Shown here piece after piece: positions 1 to 8,127 of a DNA stretch of 35,674 bases. Position 1 is the first letter of the stretch; every line of letters begins with the position of its first letter. The position numbers and the translations under genes were made by a program. The notes beneath the pieces were generated by a model. It was not told the DNA's origin. It saw only the letters and a program-made list of their open reading frames with translations, and did not search any database. The DNA is from Comamonadaceae bacterium (lineage in GTDB: Bacteria > Pseudomonadota > Gammaproteobacteria > Burkholderiales > Burkholderiaceae_C): assembly GCA_947464995.1 (NCBI GenBank), contig CANHZG010000005.1, positions 1-35,674 of the forward strand. Reading direction: 5' to 3'.

Positions 1-1199
1 AGCACCGCAAAGTCTTTAAATTCCCGGTACTGTTGTGCCCCCACGCTTGTCACTGCGTGTACTGCGCTGCCCCCCGAGGGGGCCGTGCCTTGCTTGGGGC
101 GGCCCGGCGCTGCGGCTGGGCTCGCGCTGGGGGGTGTACTCGCGAGGCCATTCACCCGCAGGCTCTGGATGCGCGCCACGGTGCGTTCGGCCTCGTGTTC
201 TTCGTTGTCGGCGTCCACCACGCGCACCGGCTCGCCCTCGCCCAGGTCGCTCCAGAGGTTTTTGGGAAACAGCTTGGGGTTGGGGCCAATCACGTTGTTG
301 GCGGCGCGCAGAATGGCCGAGGTGGAGCGGTAGTTTTGCTCCAGCTTCACCACCTTGAGCTTCGGGAAATCGAGAGGCAGTTTTTTGAGGTTGTCCAGCG
401 TGGCGCCGCGCCAGCCGTAAATCGACTGGTCGTCGTCGCCCACGGCGGTAAAGCGGGCGTCGCCGTCCAGGTGAGCGGCACGGCTGCCGTCGGGCTCGCA
501 GCCCACCAGCAGCTTGAGCATCTCGTACTGGGTGGCGTTGGTGTCTTGGTATTCGTCCACCAGCACATGGCCCATGCGCGTCTGCCACTGGGCGCGCACG
601 TCCGCGTGTTCGCGCAGCAGTTTGAGTGGCAGGCTGATCAGGTCGTCAAAGTCCACGCTTTGGTAGGCGGTCAGGCGCTCTTCGTAGCGCGCCATCACCA
701 CGCTGGCCAGGCGCTCGCTGTCGTTGGCGGCCAGGGCCTGGGCCTGCGCCGCATTCAGACCGGCGCTTTTCCAGGCGCTGATGGTCCACTGCCAGGCGCG
801 CGCGGTGGCGGCGTCGGTGCTGCCGCCGGCGTCTTTCAGAATGCTTGTTACATCGTCGGTGTCCAAAATGCTGAATTGCGGTTTGAGCCCCAGCACCGCG
901 CCGTTGGCCCGCAGCATGCGCACACCCAGGGCGTGGAAGGTGCAAATCAGCACATCGCCCGCCGGCTTGCCGATCAAACCCTTGGCGCGCTCGCGCATTT
1001 CGGCGGCGGCCTTGTTGGTGAAGGTGATGGCGGCAATGCGCTGGGGCGCCATGCCCACCTGGATCAGCCGCCCGATCTTGTGCGTGATCACCCGGGTTTT
1101 GCCCGAACCGGCCCCGGCCAGCACCAAGCAGGGGCCGTGCAGGTAGTTGACCGCCTCTTGCTGGGCTAGGTTCATGGCGTTGGCGGGGGTGGCGGACAT
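1..1199 (-). CDS. rep: ATP-dependent DNA helicase Rep (UvrD/Rep family), N-terminal part; C-terminus outside window
   Basis: Superfamily 1A 3'-5' DNA helicase that helps replication forks pass obstacles. The frame is open from ATG at 1199 to the window edge. Visible motifs are the Q-motif (NLAQQEAV), Walker A (AGAGSGKT), TFTNKAA (motif Ia), DEYQDT (motif II), GDDDQSIYGWRGA (motif III) and LEQNYRS (motif IV). The segment DADNEEHEAERTVARI matches Rep (ANNEEHEAERV) better than UvrD. An internal ATG at 1175 (MNLAQQ) aligns better with known Rep starts; neither start has a clear ribosome binding site. Relative to E. coli Rep about 40 extra residues, rich in A, P, S and G, lie between ARIQSLR and QYREF (about 40-155), coinciding with a GC-rich palindromic repeat. 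Function is confident; the start is not. Confidence 0.93.
   Translation of the reverse strand, partial: MSATPANAMNLAQQEAVNYLHGPCLVLAGAGSGKTRVITHKIGRLIQVGMAPQRIAAITFTNKAAAEMRERAKGLIGKPAGDVLICTFHALGVRMLRANGAVLGLKPQFSILDTDDVTSILKDAGGSTDAATARAWQWTISAWKSAGLNAAQAQALAANDSERLASVVMARYEERLTAYQSVDFDDLISLPLKLLREHADVRAQWQTRMGHVLVDEYQDTNATQYEMLKLLVGCEPDGSRAAHLDGDARFTAVGDDDQSIYGWRGATLDNLKKLPLDFPKLKVVKLEQNYRSTSAILRAANNVIGPNPKLFPKNLWSDLGEGEPVRVVDADNEEHEAERTVARIQSLRVNGLASTPPSASPAAAPGRPKQGTAPSGGSAVHAVTSVGAQQYREFKDFAV
40..150. repeat. GC-rich palindromic repeat inserted in frame within rep
   Basis: The plus strand holds a tight GC palindrome at about 66-83 (GCCCCCCGAGGGGGC core), followed by a second G/C block around 95-110. 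From memory, similar elements are dispersed, mostly between genes, in Comamonadaceae genomes. Here it is read through without a stop on the minus strand and adds a low-complexity A/P/S/G stretch to Rep. Only one copy was seen in this window, so calling it a repeat rests on recollection. Boundaries are approximate. Confidence 0.55.
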
Positions 1200-1329
1200 C
1201 AAGGAGCGGGAGGGGACGGCGAAAAAACGGACCAAATCAGGCAAAAAGCCCGCCAAGCGGCGGCGAAACAAGGTGCGCCAGCGGGCATCTTAGCCCGTAC
1301 TCCTTGCTGTTTGCCCGGACAATCGCTCC

Positions 1330-2337
1330 ATGCTTGCTACCTTGAATGTCACCTTCCCCTTCTTCGCCCTGGTGCTGTGCGGCTACCTGGCGGCGCGCCG
1401 GGGGCTACTGCCGCTGGCAGCCATCCCGGGCATGAACAGCTTTGTGCTGTTTTTTGCGTTGCCGTGCATGCTGTACCGCTTTGGCGCCAGCACGCCGATT
1501 GCGCAGTTGCTCGACCCTAGCGTGGCGATGAGCTACCTGTTTTGCGCGCTGGTGATGGTGGCGCTGGTGGTCAGCGTGACGCGGCGCGGGCGCATTGGCT
1601 GGAACGACGCCGCCTTTGGCGCCCTGGTCGGGGCCTTTCCCAATACGGGCTTCATGGGTGTGCCGCTGTTGGTCGCGCTGTTGGGGCCGCAGGCGGCAGG
1701 TCCGGCCATCGTGACGATTTTGGTCGACATGGTGATCACCACCTCGCTGTGCATTGGGCTGTCGCGCCTGGGGCCCGCCGTAGCAGACGCGGCCCAACCG
1801 GAAATGGACGTAGTGCAAACGTCGGCCGCCCAAGCCGCCAAAAACGCGCTCAAGGGTGTGGCCGCCAACCCCATGCCCTGGGCGATTTTGTCGGGCGCGC
1901 TGGTGTCGGCTTACCAGCTGCACTTACCCGCGCCCGTGGCGGCGACGGTGGGGCTGCTGGCCGACTCAGCCTCGCCGGTGGCGCTATTCACCATCGGCGC
2001 GGTGCTGGCGCGCTCCAATATGCTGGCCGCCAGCGGCCACGCTCCGGCAGTGCGCTGGTCCGAGGTGCTGCCGGTGGCGGGAATCAAGCTGTTCGTCCAT
2101 CCGCTGTGGGTTTTGGCGGTGGGCCACACGGTGCGGGCCCTGGGCGTGCCCTTGGACTCCTTTGCCCTCACCGTGATGGTCTTGGTGGCTGCCCTGCCCA
2201 GCGCCAGCAATGTGTCCATGCTGGCCGAGCGCTTTGGCGCGGACAACGGGCGCATTGCGCGCATTATTTTGGTGTCCACTGCGGTGGCGTTTTTGAGCTT
2301 TTCTGGCGCTGTGGCCTGGATGGCAGCGCCTAGATAG
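1330..2337 (+). CDS. AEC family transporter (auxin efflux carrier / malonate permease-like)
   Basis: Inner-membrane permease of 335 residues, the usual length for the AEC family, whose bacterial members include malonate transporters such as MdcF. The protein is almost entirely hydrophobic, with about ten predicted membrane segments. It carries the glycine/proline-rich FPNTGFMGVPLL segment (about residues 100-111) and a second helical bundle with LPSASNVSMLAE near residue 295, both typical of the family. No metabolic genes sit beside it, so the substrate cannot be told. It is divergent from rep (131 bp between starts) and convergent with priA, with the two stop regions overlapping by 8 bp. The ribosome binding site is weak. 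Confidence 0.85.
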   Translation: MLATLNVTFPFFALVLCGYLAARRGLLPLAAIPGMNSFVLFFALPCMLYRFGASTPIAQLLDPSVAMSYLFCALVMVALVVSVTRRGRIGWNDAAFGALVGAFPNTGFMGVPLLVALLGPQAAGPAIVTILVDMVITTSLCIGLSRLGPAVADAAQPEMDVVQTSAAQAAKNALKGVAANPMPWAILSGALVSAYQLHLPAPVAATVGLLADSASPVALFTIGAVLARSNMLAASGHAPAVRWSEVLPVAGIKLFVHPLWVLAVGHTVRALGVPLDSFALTVMVLVAALPSASNVSMLAERFGADNGRIARIILVSTAVAFLSFSGAVAWMAAPR

Positions 2338-4486
2338 CCAGGGGGTCTACATCAATCGCCCAGCGGATCAGGCCTTTGCCTGCGGGCTCGCTACGGGTCG
2401 CTTGCAACACGCTTTGCCAAGCCGCCAAAAAGCGCTGCAAGGCCGCGCGCGACGGGCTTTCCACCAGCATTTGGGCGCGTTCGATGTTGGCCACGCGCTG
2501 GACCGCCATCGGCACTGCGGCGTACAAGCTGACCTGCGCCAGGGTCTCGGCCCAGCCTTCCCACTGCGCCATGTCGGCGCTCGCGTTGGCGCTGGCGGCG
2601 TTTAAAAAGGCCTGTGCGGCTTCTTGGCTGCGCGCTTCGGCCCGCACCAGCGCCTGAAAGCTAAATGGCGGCATGGCGGCTTGCGCGCGTTCAACCAATT
2701 GGCTTTGTGCAAAGGCGGGGTAGTCGTAGTTTTTCAGTGCCGCGTAAAGCGGGTGCGGGGGCTGGAAAGTTTGGATCCAGACCTCGCTGTGCTGGCCCAG
2801 ACGTGCGTCGCGCCCAGCGCGTCCGGCGGCTTGCATTAGCAGGCTGAATAGGCGCTCGGGTGCACGAAAGTCGCTGGAAAACAGGGCGCCGTCGGGGTTG
2901 ACGGCCGCCACCAGGGTGATGCGGCGAAAGTCGTGCCCTTTGGCGATCATTTGCGTGCCCACCAGCACGTCCACATCGCCGGCATGCACCGCTGCCAATT
3001 GGGTTTGCAGCGTGCCTTTGAGGCGCGTGGTGTCGGCGTCGATGCGGGCCAACCGAATCGGCTCGCCCAGCGGGAATTCGGCGCACACGGTTCCGGGGCG
3101 GCGCACGTCCGAGAGTAAGTCCGCCAACACCTCTTCGATTTGCTCGGTGCCCCGGCCAATCGCCGCAATATCCGGGTTGCCACAGTCCGGGCAGGCGCGC
3201 GCCACCCGATCGGTAAAGCCACAGTGGTGGCAGCGCAAGCTGCGGTCAATTTTGTGGAACACGCGGTAGGCGCTGCAGTGCGGGCACGCACTCTTCCAGC
3301 CACAGTCTGCGCAGTGCAGCACCGGAGCGTAGCCGCGGCGGTTCAAAAACACCATGCACTGCTCGCCGCGCAACACCCGCTCCTTGATGGCTTGGAGCAG
3401 CGGGAGCGAAAAAATGGCGTTGCGGGCCTGGTGGTTCATGTCCACGCGGCGCACCAAGGGCAAGTCTTGCGCAACGCTGCCAATGCGGCTGGGCATGTGC
3501 AGGCGCAGGTAGCGACCGCCCTGCTCAGCGGCTCGGCTGAGGTACCAGCTCTCCAGCGAGGGCGTGGCCGACCCGAGCACGACTTTGGCCTGCTCAAGCT
3601 TGCCTCGGTAAATGGCCAAATCGCGCGCCGAATAGCGCGCGCCCTCACCACTTTTGTAGCTGGGGTCGTGTTCTTCGTCGACGACGATGAGCGCAAGGCG
3701 GGGAATTGAGGCAAACACCGCCATGCGCGTGCCCAACACGATGCGGGCGCGGCCCTCGTGTGCGGCCAGCCAGGCACCAAGGCGCTGTGGGTTGGTCATG
3801 CCGCTGTGCAGGCTGACCAGCGCCTGCGCGCCAAACAGGGGGCCAAATCGCTCTTGAAAACGCGCCTCTAGCTGGGGTGTGAGGTTGATTTCGGGGACCA
3901 TGACCAAGGCCTGCGCCGTCGGGTCCCGCTCCAGCAGTGCTTGCACGGACTGCAAATAGACCTCGGTTTTGCCGCTGCCCGTGGCACCAAACAGCAAAAA
4001 TGGACCAGCCTGCTCCTGAATCTGCGCCACAGCGTGCGTTTGTTCAGGCGTGAGCATGGGCTCGCTGGCGTTTGGGCGCTTGTCCGGTGGACCGGCTTTT
4101 TCGGCTGACCGTGCCGCACGCGCCAGACGCCGTTGCATTTGCAGTGGCGAGAGCTCGCGCAACTGGGGTGGTAGCGCCGCCAAGGCTACTTCTCCGAGCG
4201 AGCGTTGGTAATACTGCGCTGCAAAGCGCACCAGTTGTTGCCAATGCGGGCTCAACGGCGCGACGGTGTCAATCACGCCGGCCACGTCGCGCAGTTTGCC
4301 GACGTCCAACTCGCCCGTGGCCTCGTCCGAGTCTTTGTGCCACACCACGCCCAGGGTTTCGCGTGCGCCCAGTGGCACGCGCACCAAGGTACCCGGCGCA
4401 AGTGGCGACGGGTGGCGGTAAGTCAGCACCGAGCCCAGCACGGAATGCGCGGGGGTGTGCACGAGAACGCTTAGCCAGGTGGTCAT
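2330..4486 (-). CDS. priA: Primosomal protein N' (replication restart helicase PriA)
   Basis: PriA recognises stalled forks and D-loops and reloads the replicative helicase. The chosen start gives 718 residues. A 3'-DNA-binding domain opens the protein (MTTWLSVLVHTP). Walker A (GATGSGKTEVY) lies near residue 170, the DEEH box (VDEEHDPSYK) near 265, and four zinc-binding CxxC pairs (CADC, CPHC, CHHC, CPDC) lie between about 390 and 435, followed by helicase motifs (GTQMIAKGHDF, QAAGRAGR). The frame stays open upstream to 4606, but ATG 4486 starts the conserved N-terminus and has an AAAGG ribosome binding site 5 nt away. The gene overlaps the AEC transporter tail-to-tail. Confidence 0.96.
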   Translation of the reverse strand: MTTWLSVLVHTPAHSVLGSVLTYRHPSPLAPGTLVRVPLGARETLGVVWHKDSDEATGELDVGKLRDVAGVIDTVAPLSPHWQQLVRFAAQYYQRSLGEVALAALPPQLRELSPLQMQRRLARAARSAEKAGPPDKRPNASEPMLTPEQTHAVAQIQEQAGPFLLFGATGSGKTEVYLQSVQALLERDPTAQALVMVPEINLTPQLEARFQERFGPLFGAQALVSLHSGMTNPQRLGAWLAAHEGRARIVLGTRMAVFASIPRLALIVVDEEHDPSYKSGEGARYSARDLAIYRGKLEQAKVVLGSATPSLESWYLSRAAEQGGRYLRLHMPSRIGSVAQDLPLVRRVDMNHQARNAIFSLPLLQAIKERVLRGEQCMVFLNRRGYAPVLHCADCGWKSACPHCSAYRVFHKIDRSLRCHHCGFTDRVARACPDCGNPDIAAIGRGTEQIEEVLADLLSDVRRPGTVCAEFPLGEPIRLARIDADTTRLKGTLQTQLAAVHAGDVDVLVGTQMIAKGHDFRRITLVAAVNPDGALFSSDFRAPERLFSLLMQAAGRAGRDARLGQHSEVWIQTFQPPHPLYAALKNYDYPAFAQSQLVERAQAAMPPFSFQALVRAEARSQEAAQAFLNAASANASADMAQWEGWAETLAQVSLYAAVPMAVQRVANIERAQMLVESPSRAALQRFLAAWQSVLQATRSEPAGKGLIRWAIDVDPLAI

Positions 4487-4649
4487 GGAGCCTTTATTGT
4501 CGGTGTACGGGGTCGCTGGCGATCCCACAGCGCTGGCGTCGTAGATGTTCGAAGCGAAAAGGCCTTTATTGGCGGCGGATGTAGATATCCTGCGATAAAT
4601 AAGCACGCTAAGTCATTGATCTGTAATGAACCCCAGGATTGCCCCCAGA

Positions 4650-4673
4650 TTCTGTGGATAACTTTGTTGATAT
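4650..4673 (+). repeat. 24-bp direct repeat, copy 1 (contains a DnaA box)
   Basis: This exact 24-bp sequence is repeated at 5063-5086. It starts TTCTGTGGATAAC and ends TTTGTTGATAT. Positions 4653-4661 (TGTGGATAA) are the reverse complement of the consensus DnaA box TTATCCACA. Flanking bases of the two copies differ, so conservation is restricted to this module. Confidence 0.85.
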
Positions 4674-5062
4674 GGCTGCACAGCAGGTCGGCTCCAGTGG
4701 CAATGCGGGGCTTAAATAGGGTTGCTCAGAAATTAAGCAATTTAAAAATCCATTAAAAATCAATAACTTGCATACGCTCTCGGATTTATAGCAGCATAGG
4801 GACGCGCTGCAGGCCGCCGCCCAATGGCCTGTCAAAAATGTGCATAAGTTCAGTCGCCTCGCGCTCGCAATGTCCTCGATTAGCTTATAGAGACGGCGTC
4901 TTTGGAATCAAAAAGCATGCCGGGTCCAGCAATAAACTCGTCGGCATATTCCCTAGTGCCGAACCAACAGTATGGCAATCCATTGGGACGGTATGGTGAT
5001 GAAGAATATCTGAATGCCGCGTAAGTGATTGATTCGTATAGTGGGCTTGCCTTAGCCGGTTT

Positions 5063-5086
5063 TTCTGTGGATAACTTTGTTGATAT
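5063..5086 (+). repeat. 24-bp direct repeat, copy 2 (contains a DnaA box)
   Basis: Exact second copy of the module at 4650-4673, same orientation, 413 bp further on. Its DnaA-box match TGTGGATAA is at 5066-5074. Confidence 0.85.
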
Positions 5087-5101
5087 CTGCCGTCAGGGCA
5101 T

Positions 5102-5127
5102 AAAAAAGCCCCAAGAATCAAGGCTTT
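5102..5127 (-). terminator. Rho-independent terminator candidate downstream of hemE
   Basis: On the minus strand AAAGCC pairs with GGCTTT around an 11-nt loop, and the 3' arm runs into a T6 tract (5102-5107 as A on the plus strand). It lies about 190 nt past the hemE stop and would end hemE transcripts or a transcript starting in between. Confidence 0.5.
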
Positions 5128-5316
5128 CGCCAGCATGCCTTGAAATGATGCAAAATCAAATTTCTATATAAATCAATGGCTTACAGGGGCTTGTGCCCTT
5201 AGGCGCAGTCCTTGCTGCGAATGTTGTTGCTTTTCTTAATTGATTCAATTTTTGTGCACAAGTCAGCAATCGGCTTTGGAAAACGCCCGTCCCTATGCTA
5301 GGAAACCGAGCGCGTT

Positions 5317-6480
5317 TCAGGCCCGCTGGGCGCGCGAGTGGCTGTGAACCGCCTCGACCAATGCCGCCACATGTTCCGGGGGCGTGTGCTGGCTGATACC
5401 GTGGCCGAGATTAAAAATATGCGTGGGTCCTACGCCGTGGCCCTTGTGCGGGGCCCCAAAACTGTCGAGAACTTGCGCAACTTCGGTCGCTATCTGTGCC
5501 GGGGGGGCAAACAGTACGTTGGGGTCGATATTGCCTTGCAGGGCTTTGCCCGGACCGTTGGCAACACCGCCCACTGCAGCACGCGCTGCGCGCAAGTTCA
5601 CCGTCCAATCCAAGCCGAGTACATCGCAGTCAAGACTGCCCATCTCTTGCAGCCAGGGCCCGCCGCCCTTGGTAAACACAATGCGCGCAATGGCTTGCCC
5701 TTGAGGACCTTGGCGTTTGAGTTGGGCCAACACGCGCGCTGTGTAGGCAAGGCTGAAGGTCTGGAATGCTCCATCGGCAAGCACGCCCCCCCAGCTATCA
5801 AACACCATAACGGCTTGCGCACCTGCGTCAATCTGTGCGTTGAGGTAAGCCGCCACTGCATCGGCGTTGACTGCCAATATGCGGTGCATAAGGTCCGGGC
5901 GGGAATACAGCATGGTTTTAACCAGCCGGTAGTCGTCGGAACCGGCACCTTCGACCATGTAGCACGCCAATGTCCAGGGGCTGCCAGAAAAACCGATCAG
6001 AGGTACGCGGCTCTTTCCGTCGGACTGCGTGAGGGCCTTGCGGATGGAGCGGACTGCATCAAAGACGTAGCGCAGCTTCTCCATATCGGGCACTTCGAGC
6101 TGATTCACAGCTGCTTCGTCACGTACCGGGTTGGCAAAACGTGGACCCTCGCCAAGTGCAAAACTCAGTCCCAAGCCCATGGCGTCGGGAACGGTCAAGA
6201 TATCGCTGAACAAAATGGCAGCGTCCAAGGGGTAGCGCTCCAGGGGCTGTAGCGTGACTTCGGTGGCGTAGTCACGGTTGGTGGCCAAACCCATGAAGCT
6301 GCCTGCCTTGGTGCGTGTTGCGCGGTACTCGGGCAGGTAGCGACCGGCTTGGCGCATCAACCACAAAGGGGTGTAAGGCGTGGCGTGTCGCAAACAGGCA
6401 CGCATAAACGTGTCGTTCTGCAGTCCTGAAAACGCAGCCGCTAAAGCGTCGGTGGTGTGCAGGGGGTAGGTCGTTGTCAT
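5317..6480 (-). CDS. hemE: Uroporphyrinogen III decarboxylase
   Basis: Cytoplasmic haem-pathway enzyme that removes four acetate carboxyls from uroporphyrinogen III to give coproporphyrinogen III. The 387-residue product shows the substrate-binding [16 protein letters not shown] segment near residue 40, [17 protein letters not shown] near 90, [13 protein letters not shown] near 160, FDSWGG near 225, and a C-terminal FNLGHGI typical of HemE. The frame also allows an ATG 27 nt upstream (6507), but ATG 6480 has AAGG 11 nt upstream and the upstream one has none. The pairing of hemE with priA is familiar in Burkholderiales from memory. It is monocistronic here, with a long 3' untranslated stretch to the terminator. 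Confidence 0.96.
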   Translation of the reverse strand: MTTTYPLHTTDALAAAFSGLQNDTFMRACLRHATPYTPLWLMRQAGRYLPEYRATRTKAGSFMGLATNRDYATEVTLQPLERYPLDAAILFSDILTVPDAMGLGLSFALGEGPRFANPVRDEAAVNQLEVPDMEKLRYVFDAVRSIRKALTQSDGKSRVPLIGFSGSPWTLACYMVEGAGSDDYRLVKTMLYSRPDLMHRILAVNADAVAAYLNAQIDAGAQAVMVFDSWGGVLADGAFQTFSLAYTARVLAQLKRQGPQGQAIARIVFTKGGGPWLQEMGSLDCDVLGLDWTVNLRAARAAVGGVANGPGKALQGNIDPNVLFAPPAQIATEVAQVLDSFGAPHKGHGVGPTHIFNLGHGISQHTPPEHVAALVEAVHSHSRAQRA

Positions 6481-7351
6481 GGGTTGCTTTACCTTGGCCG
6501 ATGGCACTTGTGGTTGGGGTTTAAGTGTAAGCGTGGCTTACCCTTAGCCACTTGATAAGCAGTTTGAAAATGGACTGGTGATACTTTCTACACTATGTAC
6601 AGGGCCATTTTGGCAGTGCCACTCAACGCCCACAGGGGAAAACAGTGCTTGTAAATGGGAGGTAGTGCTGCACTTCGAGTTCTTGGTGAGCACCGGGGCG
6701 AGTCGACCGCAAAAGCTGTTGCTCTCGAGTCTGCGTGCGCCATCATTTAGGCTCAGCGGGCAGGTGCATTTGCGCAACTTAGCCCCCGAAATTGACTGTT
6801 CCTTACTGTACCGCCCATGCACAGACGGGTCGTCTACCGCCAATTGCTGACTAAAGTGCAAAGCAGCCACCTCACGTACCCGGGAGGACACCAGGTTTCA
6901 AGCTGCTCCCGCCGGAATTTGTTGACAGGCACGTTGCACGCTTTGGCACCCCAACGGCGGTGCTTACAGAAACGGCCAATGCGGGAGGTCGAACCGAAGC
7001 ACGCAAGCACCGCCGCGGTGATCGCTTGTCACACACAGCCCGTGTGCGACGGACTTCACAGGTGCCTGATGGATGAAGCTATCAGCTACACCGGGTCATG
7101 CAGGGCAATTCACTCATCCGAATAATTTTATTTAATTTGTTAATGATTACCAAAATTTACTGTAACATCTTCAACGAATAGCTTCAAAATTTTTTCCGAA
7201 AAGCACTAGAAATTCAATGATCGGCTATCGGACGGGTGTGACAAATTTTGATACTGCGATTCTCACCCCCCCAGCGTTGGAAAAATGCATGCATTGTGCA
7301 TGGCAGAAGGACCGTGGGTACGGGTCAACCAAAGGTAAACGGAGGTCAATG
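6481..7351. other. Gene-free region upstream of the pil-chp operon
   Basis: About 870 bp between divergent hemE and pilG. Open frames at 6544-6891 (-), 6578-6850 (+) and 6817-7125 (+) give cysteine- and serine-rich products resembling no family I know and have no clear ribosome binding sites, so they are not called. The right end (7120-7200) is strongly AT-rich and probably holds the pil-chp promoter; TTGTTA at 7137-7142 followed by TGTAAC at 7161-7166 is a weak sigma-70-like pair with an 18-bp spacer. Confidence 0.4.
6533..6551. promoter_or_regulatory. Inverted repeat upstream of hemE
   Basis: GTGGCT and AGCCAC form a perfect 6-bp inverted repeat around 7 nt, 53-71 bp upstream of the hemE start. 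It could be an operator or a hairpin in the leader. No known motif is recognised. Confidence 0.3.
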
Positions 7352-7753
7352 ATGGAGCACACAGTTGAATATTTAGGACGCATTTTGGTAGTGGATGACA
7401 GCAATACCATTCGGCGTAGTGCGGAGTTTTTTCTAAAACAGGGCGGTCACAACGTCTTTCTGGCCGAGGATGGAATCGACGCGCTTAGCAAGGTCTATGA
7501 ACACCAGCCGGACCTGATCTTTTGCGATATTTCCATGCCGCGGCTCGATGGATATCAGACCTGCGCAATCATCAAAAGCAACTCCCGCTTCGCATCGGTT
7601 CCGGTGGTCATGCTTTCATCCAAAGATGGCGTAGTCGATCGGGCGCGCGGACGCATCGTTGGAGCACAAGATTACCTCACCAAGCCGTTTACAAAAACCC
7701 AAATATTGCATGCGGTGCAACAGTATGGCGTACCTTTTCAAGGGGTTGCGTAA
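7352..7753 (+). CDS. pilG: Twitching motility response regulator PilG (CheY-like)
   Basis: Single-domain receiver of 133 residues. Acidic pocket D15-D16, phospho-acceptor D59 (FCDISMPRLDG) and the conserved lysine K111 (DYLTKPF) are all present. In Pseudomonas aeruginosa PilG is phosphorylated by ChpA and promotes pilus extension through PilB and cAMP signalling. Start choice: two adjacent ATGs at 7349 and 7352 follow GGAGGT (7341-7346); the second gives the better 5-nt spacing. First gene of a five-gene Pil-Chp operon, with a TAATG overlap into pilH. Identity as PilG rather than another CheY comes from operon order. Confidence 0.92.
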   Translation: MEHTVEYLGRILVVDDSNTIRRSAEFFLKQGGHNVFLAEDGIDALSKVYEHQPDLIFCDISMPRLDGYQTCAIIKSNSRFASVPVVMLSSKDGVVDRARGRIVGAQDYLTKPFTKTQILHAVQQYGVPFQGVA

Positions 7754-8124
7754 TGGCAATAAAAACGGTGTTGGTGGTCGACGATTCAAAGACTGAAACG
7801 ATGTACTTAACGGAAATCCTGATCAACAGCGGATACGTCGTATGTAGCGCGGAAAACGCTGAGGAGGCCTTTGCCTCATTGGAATCAGAACACCCCGACC
7901 TCATACTGATGGATGTAGTGTTACCCGGAAAAAATGGATTTCAGCTCACCCGCGCGGTTTCTCGGACGCCCGAATACGCCCATATTCCGATCATCATTTG
8001 CAGCAGCAAATCCTTAGAAACTGATCGAATCTGGGGCATTCGCCAAGGAGCCTTGGACTATCTAACCAAACCGGTCAGCCCTGCGCTACTGCTCGCGCGA
8101 ATCAAGTCTTTGGACGGTGGTTAG
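7753..8124 (+). CDS. pilH: Twitching motility response regulator PilH (CheY-like)
   Basis: Second stand-alone receiver, 123 residues, with acidic D10-D11, phospho-acceptor D54 (ILMDVVLPGKNGF) and K106 (DYLTKP). LPGKNGFQLTR is a PilH signature. In the Pseudomonas system PilH counteracts PilG, either by favouring retraction through PilT or as a phosphate sink. The ATG overlaps the pilG stop by one base (TAATG), implying coupled translation, with AAGGGG about 8 nt upstream. An in-frame extension to 7522 lies inside pilG and is not the real start. Confidence 0.92.
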   Translation: MAIKTVLVVDDSKTETMYLTEILINSGYVVCSAENAEEAFASLESEHPDLILMDVVLPGKNGFQLTRAVSRTPEYAHIPIIICSSKSLETDRIWGIRQGALDYLTKPVSPALLLARIKSLDGG

Positions 8125-8127
8125 CGC

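Larger units (their letters stand above)
4653..5261. promoter_or_regulatory. Cluster of DnaA-box-like sites (possible DnaA-binding or origin-like region)
   Basis: Read on the minus strand against the consensus TTATNCACA, perfect matches are at 4653-4661 (TTATCCACA), 4839-4847 (TTATGCACA) and 5066-5074 (TTATCCACA). A one-mismatch, near-palindromic site TTGTGCACA is at 5252-5260. All four share orientation. AT-rich tracts lie between and beside them. dnaA and dnaN are not in the window, so this could be a DnaA-titration or regulatory locus, part of an origin, or chance. Binding is inferred from motif only. Confidence 0.5.
4487..5316. other. Gene-free region between priA and hemE with DnaA-box-like sites
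   Basis: No open frame here looks like a protein. The region is clearly richer in A and T than its surroundings, with AT-rich tracts around 4728-4770, 5148-5175 and 5226-5255. It contains three consensus DnaA-box matches, one near-match, a duplicated 24-bp module and a minus-strand hairpin plus T-run. It must also hold the priA promoter at its left side. Confidence 0.6.

Noticed and set aside
33-1169. Long plus-strand open frame opposite rep
   Set aside because: It is antisense to a clear Rep helicase with all motifs; a typical GC-rich shadow frame.
4608-5136. Two minus-strand open frames (4608-4835 and 4885-5136) in the priA-hemE gap
   Set aside because: Products are Cys/Ser/His-rich with no family resemblance, lack ribosome binding sites and cover the DnaA-box modules.
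6544-7125. Open frames upstream of pilG on both strands
   Set aside because: No recognisable domains, no good ribosome binding sites and mutually overlapping; treated as non-coding.
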